NCBI GenBank assembly: GCA_028276075.1
Contig: JAPYXA010000036.1
Span: forward strand, 1 to 5,271
Direction: 5' to 3'
Origin: Minisyncoccota bacterium
GTDB lineage: Bacteria; Patescibacteriota; Minisyncoccia; UBA6257; HR35
DNA length: 5,271 nt
The notes under the pieces are model-generated. The model saw nothing but the letters and a program-made list of their open reading frames with translations. It had not been told where the DNA came from and ran no database searches. A program made the translations under genes and the position numbers. This document shows positions 1-5,271 of the stretch, in pieces (the stretch's first letter is position 1; each line of letters starts with the position of its first letter).

Positions 1-642
1 ATTTAAGTGAGATTTCAGGCCAAATTGGTCAATACTTGTTTTTCTATCAGAGAGGATTTTATTTATAAGTTGAACATATTCAGGTTGAGCAACAATCTTT
101 TCTTTTGATTTTTCTTCAAAAGAAATTTTTAGATTTTTTAAAATACCATTATTGGGGAAAATAGTAAAATAATGGGCTAAATCTAATAAGCTCATTTCTA
201 AAACTCCAAGAGCTGTTGCTAATTGATAATTTTCTAAATTTTGAAAGGGTTTAAATCCTAAATCTTTTTCTAAAAAATTATTAAATTCCTTAAGCCCCAC
301 ATATTCTAAAACTTTCAAAGCAGGAACATTCAAGCTGTTACTTAAAGCATAATGTAAAGAAACTGTACCTCTATATTTATAATCAAAATTTTTAGGATAA
401 AAGGGGAAGCCTAAACCTGAAACATATTTATACTCTCTATCTTCAACTAAAGTATAAGGCCTTAAACCTTTTTCAAAAGCCTTTAAATAAATAAAGGGCT
501 TGATTGTTGAACCTACTGCTCTTGGTTTTTCTAACATATTTATTTGATAACCTCCGTAAAAAGATTTTGGATTAGGAGAACCGATCAAAGCTAAAATTTC
601 ATTTTCTGGTAACTTGATAACAATGGCTGCTGAATGAGCAGC
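1..642 (-). other. Transpeptidase domain of PBP1C, truncated by window edge
   Basis: From about residue 296 ('KAAHSAAIVIKLPENEILAL') the sequence follows the penicillin-binding transpeptidase fold. The acyl-enzyme serine S340 has codon 508-510 and K343 has codon 499-501. S398 (334-336) and N400 (328-330) form the SxN motif. The third motif, KTG[TS], is expected within roughly 5-15 residues beyond position 1 of the window and cannot be assessed. Confidence 0.9.
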
Positions 643-1527
643 TTTTTTAAATTTAAGATAAGCTATATTCCTTTTAACAATATTTCTTATTTTTTCAGTT
701 AATCTTTTATCAATGGTTAATTGGAAAGATTTTAGATTACTTAAATTTTTATCTCTTAAATAATCTAAAACCTCAAATGATGTTTCTTCATTTAAATAAT
801 TTTTCATATTTTCTTTAACTTCCTTAACATCAGTAAAATGTAATTGAGAATTATCTAAATTAAACCTTTTAGCTAATTTTGTAGCTACTTTTAAATTCTC
901 AAATCTCAATGGATTATTTTCATTAGGGTTAGAAATTGTTGCTAAAAGTTGAAGGATTTGGCCATCAGTTAAAAAGTCTGGTGAAACACCAAAGTAAAAT
1001 TGACTGGATTCTTTTAAGCCTTGTATTTGATTACCAAAATAAATTGAATTAACATACATATTTAATATCTCTTCTTTGCTCTTAAAAATTTCTAAACTTA
1101 AAGCATAAACAAGTTCTATTAATTTATTCTTCAAATTTCTTTCTTTTTCTTTACCAAGTAAAATTTTTGCCAATTGTTGAGTTATAGTACTAGAGCCCTT
1201 TCTTTCACCGATGCCCAATTTAGAAATTCCTGCTTTAAAAATGCTTACAGGATTAAAACCAAAATGATAGTAAAAATATTTATCTTCTTTTTTAATTAGA
1301 AATTCTTTAAAGTGTGAAGGAATTTTATCAATATATTGTACTCGATAGCCTTTTTTATTTGGTAGAAGAGTAATTATTTCTCCATATCTATCTTTTAAAA
1401 CAACTGAGTTATAACTTAAATAAGTTTCTGTTAATTTTTTTTGTAAATTATAGGCAATAATTAAAAAAAAGAAGCTAAGAAAAATTATTAGGAGAAGAAT
1501 TTGGTTTTTTAAATGATTTTTATCCAT
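1..1527 (-). CDS. pbpC: Penicillin-binding protein 1C (class A PBP, GT51 + transpeptidase), 3'-partial
   Basis: This is a bifunctional peptidoglycan synthase: it polymerises lipid II glycan strands and cross-links stem peptides outside the cytoplasmic membrane. The first 509 residues are visible. A short basic N-terminus is followed by one membrane anchor (about residues 9-26). The GT51 glycosyltransferase (about 57-225) shows E81-D with 'KYFYYHFGF', 'GSSTITQQLAK' (111-121), R130...K135-x-x-E138, and 'KEEILNMYVNSIYFG' (151-165). The transpeptidase (from about 296) has the nucleophile S340 in S-T-I-K343 ('VGSTIKPFIY') and the SxN motif S398-L-N400 ('SNSLNVPA'). The last residues, 'ILSDRKTSIDQFGLKSHLN', match the segment that normally comes just before the KTG motif, so the gene is cut by the window and shows no sign of decay. 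An in-frame TGA at 1534-1536 blocks any upstream start, which fixes ATG 1525-1527. The order of motifs, the 'SLNVPA' box and the A2M neighbour favour PBP1C over PBP1A. The visible part has no cysteine. Whether the usual C-terminal PBP1C domain is present cannot be seen. Confidence 0.95.
   Translation of the reverse strand, partial: MDKNHLKNQILLLIIFLSFFFLIIAYNLQKKLTETYLSYNSVVLKDRYGEIITLLPNKKGYRVQYIDKIPSHFKEFLIKKEDKYFYYHFGFNPVSIFKAGISKLGIGERKGSSTITQQLAKILLGKEKERNLKNKLIELVYALSLEIFKSKEEILNMYVNSIYFGNQIQGLKESSQFYFGVSPDFLTDGQILQLLATISNPNENNPLRFENLKVATKLAKRFNLDNSQLHFTDVKEVKENMKNYLNEETSFEVLDYLRDKNLSNLKSFQLTIDKRLTEKIRNIVKRNIAYLKFKKAAHSAAIVIKLPENEILALIGSPNPKSFYGGYQINMLEKPRAVGSTIKPFIYLKAFEKGLRPYTLVEDREYKYVSGLGFPFYPKNFDYKYRGTVSLHYALSNSLNVPALKVLEYVGLKEFNNFLEKDLGFKPFQNLENYQLATALGVLEMSLLDLAHYFTIFPNNGILKNLKISFEEKSKEKIVAQPEYVQLINKILSDRKTSIDQFGLKSHLN
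853..1359 (-). other. GT51 glycosyltransferase domain of PBP1C
   Basis: Residues about 57-225 of the PBP contain the conserved GT51 motifs in order. The general base candidate E81 (codon 1285-1287) is in Glu-Asp-x-x-Phe-x-x-His-x-Gly. It is followed by Ser-Thr-Ile-Thr-Gln-Gln, the R130/K135/E138 motif (E138 codon 1114-1116), and the 'NMYVNSIYFG' box. All key residues seem intact, so glycan polymerisation should be possible. The domain edges are approximate. Confidence 0.9.
1450..1503 (-). other. N-terminal membrane anchor of PBP1C
   Basis: Residues about 9-26 ('QILLLIIFLSFFFLIIAY') are uninterrupted hydrophobics after a short basic/polar start (MDKNHLKN). This is typical of the uncleaved signal anchor that holds class A PBPs in the cytoplasmic membrane with the catalytic domains outside. 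A polar Lys/Thr/Glu-containing stretch follows immediately. Confidence 0.9.
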
Positions 1528-1536
1528 TCTTACTCA
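1525..1536 (-). promoter_or_regulatory. A2M stop / pbpC start junction, likely translational coupling
   Basis: In the transcript the A2M gene ends GAG-TAA, followed by GA and then the pbpC ATG, so stop and start lie 2 bases apart. The only Shine-Dalgarno-like element is the GAG at 1533-1535, which is the last sense codon of A2M. It sits 5 bases from the ATG and is weak. With no room for a promoter or terminator, pbpC expression probably depends on ribosomes finishing the A2M gene. The spacing is seen directly; coupling is inferred. Confidence 0.7.
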
Positions 1537-4500
1537 ATTTCAAAATAATCACCAGAGGTTCTGCCAAAATTCTCAGGGAAATACATCTCTAAAACTTGTG
1601 CTGGTAAGTGGATAAATTTGCCCTTAATTAGAGGTCTTACAAAATATTCGAATTCATAAACTCCCGGTTTTAATCTTTCAACATACAAAAATAATCTATC
1701 ATCACGTATCTCTTTAAAATCTGGTATCAATTCTCTTCCCTTTAGATCTTTTTCTTGTAGTCTTAATGATTTTTGTTCAGTAGCTAAATCAAGATTAACA
1801 ATTTCCATTCCTGCAGGTATGAAATCTTCAATCATTACAAAATTTCTTGTTTTTGGAACAATAACTTGAATATTAGCTCTTAAAATTTCTCCAACTTTAA
1901 CATTTTTAATTGGATTTTTATTTTCTTTATCTTCTAACTTGTAAAAACCTCTTTTAATACTAAATCCTTCATCTCGAGGAGAAATTTTATCGGCTTTAAG
2001 ATAGTACCTTAAAGCAAGATCGTAATAATAAGCATTAGTTGTTTGATTGTGATTTTCTTTTTTAAAAGTAATAATATTATTGCCATTAAACTTTAAATTT
2101 TTAACTGGCATTTCTTTTAAAAATTGTTCTAAAATTGTCTGAGGATTAAAAGTAAATTGACCTTTTTTCTTATCATTAACCAAAATTTCTAAAGTAAAGT
2201 TTGAATTTGTCTCTTTTTTCCATTCTAAATAATCAGTTAAAGCATCAATTACTAGAGCTGTATTTTGAGTTGACCCCCAAGAACCATCTTTATATTTAGA
2301 ATTTAAAATCCACCTTAAGACTTTTTCCAATATTGGATCATTTTCTTTTCTTGCTACTTTAGCTTTTAAATACAAAGCTGTATTTTTAATAGGTGTTTCA
2401 TAATATTCCCATAAAAATTTTTTTCCTGTTTCCAAAAAAGCACCTCTCGAATCAATATCAACTCTATTATCAAGAATATCAAAAACCTTTTTCTCCAAAT
2501 TTTTATCAAAACCTTTTGTTGTCACTATAGCTAAATAAGCTAAAGAGGTATTACTTAATTTTTTCTTAATAAGGTTATCATTATTAACAATTTGTCTAAT
2601 TTTTTCTTCCAAAACTTCATTATTAGCAAAAGATCGTGAATTTAAGAGAGTATAAGCTGTCAAAATTATAGTATCTGGATTTTGATTCAATTCTTGATTA
2701 CTAGTGATTTCTTTATAAAGATAATCAAAAGCTCGCTCTAAAGAGTATTGATTTATATTAAATCCTGATTGAGAAAGTAAGTTCAAAGTCTCAACAACAT
2801 ATAAAGTAAGATGAAAATCTGGCCTACCTTTCTCCCACCAAGAAAAACCACCATCTAATGTTTGATTATTATAAAGTTTTTGTAAACCAATTTGAACCAC
2901 TTCATCAATAGTATATTCTTTGTCATTATATTTTATTTTTTCTAATTTGAATTTTTCAATTAAATTTGGGATATTCAAGGCTTTTTTAACAACAGCTATT
3001 CCTTTTAATTTACTTGAAATTTGCTCTGAACAACCATAAGGAAATTGAAGAAGATAATTTAAAGCATCAGAAAGAAAAACTGCTAAAGTAGCTGAAGTTT
3101 TTATCTTTAATTCTCCTCTATCTTTTTCAATATTCCCAGGTAAATAGACATATTCTTTAAATACAGGCAAAGAAGTATAATTTGAAGAAGCAACAACTTC
3201 ATAAGTATTATTAGGAGTAATTTTTATAGTTTGTTCAACAATATCTTGTAATTTATCTCCAAAAGCTGAAATAACAAAATTATGCTCGCCAGATTTAATC
3301 GAGTAAGGAGCGTAGACTTTAAAATAAACAGTAGCTGATTTTTCAGGATCAACAATAATTATTTTTTCTGAAAAACTCTCTTTTAAAACTAAAGTCTTAC
3401 TTTCAAATTTCACTTTTACTCTTTCTACATTCTTTGATTGATTGAAAATTTGCGCACCAACAAAAAACTCATCTCCAGGAACAACAAATCTCGGTTTGAA
3501 AGGAACAGCCATTAATTCTTTTCTTGTTAAAAATTCAATATAGTTAACGCCTAATTTAGTATCTTTGGTTAATCCTAATGTCTCTGTTTGCCAACTTGTT
3601 AAATTATCGGGCAAAGTGAATCTAACTTGAGCTTTGCCTTGAGAATCTGTCCTCACCACTGCTTGCCAGAAAGCAGTTTCTTTAAATATTCCTCTTTTCT
3701 TAACTGCTAAAGCTTCTTCTACCATTCCAGAACCACCCTTTACACCTTCTGCTTCTTTTATCTCTTCTGCAACTAAAATATTTTTAAGATTAGCAGCAGA
3801 AGAAACTGTTAAAGGAAAACCATCATAGAAAAAGATTAAAGGATTTTTCTTCGGATTACCTTTTAAAGCTAACACAGAAAGATCAACAACTGCTATAGAA
3901 ACCTCAGCAGACACTCCTCTTCCTAACCAATCTTTAGTGGTAATATCTAAAACTACTTCTTCTCCAGGTAAGTAAAACTTTTTATTAGATTTTACTTCAA
4001 TATCAAGCTCATATTGTTTTCTATCTATATAGAATTCGGTTTGAGCAAATTTTACTTCCGGGTTTTGTGAAAACAACAAAACAGAAACATAAATATTGGG
4101 TGAGTATTCTTTTTTGACTTTAAAGGCAAAGTTATAAAGATTGCTCGTAATTTCTTTAATTTGATAATCAAAAATTTCTCCTCTTTCTATAGAAATTAAA
4201 GCCTTTGCTATTTTATATGGTGATTTAATAATTATATTGCCTTCTTCACCAACTTTTAAATCTTTCTTTCTAGTTTCAATTTCAAGCTGAGTATCTTCCA
4301 AATATCTCACCGTAACTTCGCCTTCTCCACCAACATAAAAACTATAAACATTGGAAATCATATTACCTCTTCTGTCTTTAGCTTTAATTTCTGCCTCATA
4401 TTCTCCTTCTTTATCAAGTTGAAGGACAAAATTATAATTTCCCTTATAATCAGTACCGAAATTAAAACTTTTTACAAGTTCTCTTTTCTTCTCCCATTCA

Positions 4501-5271
4501 TAAGAATATTCTCCTGTAGCATCTTGTCTTCTTGCTGAAATCCATTGAATTCGATAAATATCTAATTTTATATTATCGACACTTATTTCTTTTCCCTGCG
4601 TATCAACAGATTTCACTTTCAAATTAAATTTTTCATTTTTGCCAACAAAATATTTATCTGAAGATAATCCTAAATAGAATTCACCATTATGTAAAATAAA
4701 AGATTTTTGTGCGGAAACACTTTGGCCTAAAGTATTTTTAACTGTAACATCAACCACAATGATTTTGCTTTTTCTTTCCTCTTCATTAAAAATTTTTTCT
4801 ATATCTAAAACTTTGGAAATTTTTGCCTTGCCTTGAGAATCTAAAGTTGTTTCTCCTCTTAAAATAAATTTATCTCCATAATCATAAGGTGGATAATAAT
4901 AACGATCTCTTTCAAAATTAAAGTAACCATCTCGATATCTATCAAAATAATAATTTTGAGAAGCTATGGTATATTCTACCTTGCCTCTTTCAACAGGAAC
5001 GCCAAAATAATATTCTGCTTCGATATCTAAATTAACAGTATTTTTAGAAATATATTCGTCTTTGTCAGTTTTAATTTCCACTTTAAAAGGAGCAGGAACA
5101 TATTCTAAAACTTCAAAATAGCTGCAATCATAATTAGCGCAGATTCTATAAGTACCTAAAGGAGAATTTTTATCTAATATCAATTTAGTCTCAATAGTTC
5201 CGTAATCATTCATTTTTAATGTCTGATTAAAAATTTCTTGATATTTGGAATTAAAAACTCTAATTTCAAGG
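1530..5271 (-). CDS. Thioester-containing bacterial alpha-2-macroglobulin (YfhM-like), 5'-partial
   Basis: This is a large exported protease-trap protein, with its N-terminus lying beyond the window. Residues are numbered from the internal Met at 5213. Domains in order: the tail of an MG2 domain (upstream of Met1 to about 35); an MG3-like domain (about 40-175, with 'EAEYYFGVPVERGKVEY'); MG4/MG5-like beta domains (about 178-295 and 300-398, the latter with 'IIIKSPYKIAKALISIERG'); a bait-region domain (about 400-511, with 'VSIAVVDLSVLALKG'); the A2M family domain (about 512-600, with 'LPDNLTSWQTETLGLT'); a thioester domain (about 705-1000) with the C728-S-E-Q731 thioester; and a C-terminal MG10-like domain (about 1095-1227, with 'IEDFIPAGMEIVN' and 'YFPENFGRTSGD'). 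The gene ends in TAA at 1530-1532, and the PBP1C gene follows 2 bases later, as in yfhM-pbpC loci. The visible 1246 residues fall short of the roughly 1650 of E. coli YfhM, so signal peptide or lipobox, MG1 and most of MG2 are probably outside. Only three cysteines are visible: two near the N-terminal edge and the thioester Cys. The family call is very secure. Protease trapping is inferred from the family. Confidence 0.96.
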   Translation of the reverse strand, partial: LEIRVFNSKYQEIFNQTLKMNDYGTIETKLILDKNSPLGTYRICANYDCSYFEVLEYVPAPFKVEIKTDKDEYISKNTVNLDIEAEYYFGVPVERGKVEYTIASQNYYFDRYRDGYFNFERDRYYYPPYDYGDKFILRGETTLDSQGKAKISKVLDIEKIFNEEERKSKIIVVDVTVKNTLGQSVSAQKSFILHNGEFYLGLSSDKYFVGKNEKFNLKVKSVDTQGKEISVDNIKLDIYRIQWISARRQDATGEYSYEWEKKRELVKSFNFGTDYKGNYNFVLQLDKEGEYEAEIKAKDRRGNMISNVYSFYVGGEGEVTVRYLEDTQLEIETRKKDLKVGEEGNIIIKSPYKIAKALISIERGEIFDYQIKEITSNLYNFAFKVKKEYSPNIYVSVLLFSQNPEVKFAQTEFYIDRKQYELDIEVKSNKKFYLPGEEVVLDITTKDWLGRGVSAEVSIAVVDLSVLALKGNPKKNPLIFFYDGFPLTVSSAANLKNILVAEEIKEAEGVKGGSGMVEEALAVKKRGIFKETAFWQAVVRTDSQGKAQVRFTLPDNLTSWQTETLGLTKDTKLGVNYIEFLTRKELMAVPFKPRFVVPGDEFFVGAQIFNQSKNVERVKVKFESKTLVLKESFSEKIIIVDPEKSATVYFKVYAPYSIKSGEHNFVISAFGDKLQDIVEQTIKITPNNTYEVVASSNYTSLPVFKEYVYLPGNIEKDRGELKIKTSATLAVFLSDALNYLLQFPYGCSEQISSKLKGIAVVKKALNIPNLIEKFKLEKIKYNDKEYTIDEVVQIGLQKLYNNQTLDGGFSWWEKGRPDFHLTLYVVETLNLLSQSGFNINQYSLERAFDYLYKEITSNQELNQNPDTIILTAYTLLNSRSFANNEVLEEKIRQIVNNDNLIKKKLSNTSLAYLAIVTTKGFDKNLEKKVFDILDNRVDIDSRGAFLETGKKFLWEYYETPIKNTALYLKAKVARKENDPILEKVLRWILNSKYKDGSWGSTQNTALVIDALTDYLEWKKETNSNFTLEILVNDKKKGQFTFNPQTILEQFLKEMPVKNLKFNGNNIITFKKENHNQTTNAYYYDLALRYYLKADKISPRDEGFSIKRGFYKLEDKENKNPIKNVKVGEILRANIQVIVPKTRNFVMIEDFIPAGMEIVNLDLATEQKSLRLQEKDLKGRELIPDFKEIRDDRLFLYVERLKPGVYEFEYFVRPLIKGKFIHLPAQVLEMYFPENFGRTSGDYFEIE
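2214..3101 (-). other. Thioester domain (alpha/alpha toroid) of the A2M
   Basis: Residues about 705-1000 (numbered from the Met at 5213) form a helical region among beta-rich domains. It begins with the CSEQ motif and contains the toroid signatures 'DGGFSWW' (787-793) and 'DGSWGSTQNTALVIDAL' (976-992), with repeated helix patterns such as 'LTLYVVETLNLL' and 'ILTAYTLLNS' between them. These match the complement-component/thioester-domain family. The domain edges are approximate. Confidence 0.88.
3021..3032 (-). other. A2M thioester motif (Cys-Ser-Glu-Gln)
   Basis: The four codons TGT-TCA-GAG-CAA encode C728-S-E-Q731 within 'FPYGCSEQ'. In thioester proteins the Cys thiol and the Gln side chain form an internal thioester that reacts covalently with a captured protease or surface. 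E. coli YfhM has CLEQ, and complement C3 and eukaryotic A2M have CGEQ. The variable second position is Ser here. Cys, Glu and Gln are all present, so this copy should be able to form the bond, unlike the thioester-less YfaS-type paralogues. Confidence 0.95.
3681..3818 (-). other. Bait-like exposed linker of the A2M
   Basis: Residues about 466-511 lie between the bait-region beta domain (ending near 'NPLIFFYDGFPL') and the A2M domain (starting 'ETAFWQAVVRTD'). The stretch is low in large hydrophobic residues and rich in Ala, Glu, Lys, Gly and Ser, with 'AEGVKGGSGMVEEALAVKKRG' at its core region in shortened form (Gly-Gly-Ser-Gly at 493-496, Lys-Lys-Arg at 505-507). In this family the matching stretch is cut by target proteases, which triggers the conformational change. 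Position and composition are seen; use as bait is inferred from the family. Confidence 0.7.

Noticed and set aside
1..1527. Pseudogene or frameshifted PBP, because no complete PBP reading frame closes within the window
   Set aside because: The frame is uninterrupted for 509 codons with all expected motifs in order. It is only cut by the window edge.
1528..1529. A promoter, terminator or small gene between the two genes
   Set aside because: Only 2 bases separate the stop and the start, so there is no room for such an element.
1534..1536. TGA upstream of the pbpC ATG as a possible recoded (UGA = Gly) codon, as in some Patescibacteria
   Set aside because: Both genes use GGN for glycine and have no in-frame TGA in about 1750 codons. 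This TGA lies outside the PBP frame proper and simply marks the upstream limit of the start.
5211..5213. ATG at 5213 as the true start of the A2M gene
   Set aside because: The frame is open upstream to the window edge, the upstream residues continue a macroglobulin domain, and no export signal follows this Met.
1..5271. Genes on the plus strand
   Set aside because: The plus strand is the complement of two strongly supported protein families along nearly its whole length. No plus-strand stretch with recognisable protein features was seen.
1530..5271. YfaS/MagD-type (thioester-less) alpha-2-macroglobulin
   Set aside because: The CSEQ thioester motif is intact and the partner gene is pbpC, which fits the YfhM type.

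Overview
This window is almost entirely coding and carries two genes, both on the minus strand. Both are cut by the window edges. Reading in the direction of transcription (from 5271 down to 1), the first is the C-terminal part of a large thioester-containing bacterial alpha-2-macroglobulin (A2M; 1530-5271, about 1246 residues visible). The second is a class A penicillin-binding protein of the PBP1C type (1-1527, first 509 residues). The stop of the first gene and the ATG of the second are separated by 2 bases, so the two are almost certainly one transcript and probably translationally coupled. No plus-strand gene, RNA gene, mobile element, CRISPR array, terminator or promoter was found. There is effectively no intergenic DNA.

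The A2M/pbpC pair is a known arrangement (yfhM-pbpC in Escherichia coli). The working model is that the A2M is an exported protease trap: an invading protease cuts the bait region, and the exposed thioester covalently captures it. The neighbouring PBP1C, a glycosyltransferase plus transpeptidase, repairs damaged peptidoglycan. The sequence fits an active version of both. The A2M has an intact CSEQ thioester motif in a recognisable alpha/alpha-toroid domain, preceded by a bait-like linker. The PBP has intact GT51 motifs, the SxxK nucleophile and the SxN motif, and the window ends a few residues before the expected KTG motif.

The source is a low-GC bacterium (roughly 30% GC by eye), with A/T-rich third positions, AGA/AGG/CGA arginine codons, many Lys, Asn and Ile residues, and the standard genetic code (glycine is GGN; TGA is not used in frame). 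Such a composition fits several low-GC lineages, for example Patescibacteria/Parcubacteria or Fusobacteria-like bacteria. Two partial genes do not allow a firm placement. If the host has a single membrane, the A2M would act at the cell surface rather than in a periplasm.

The main annotation caveat is the A2M start. The methionine at 5213 is not a credible start codon, because the frame stays open to the window edge and the residues upstream of it continue a macroglobulin domain.
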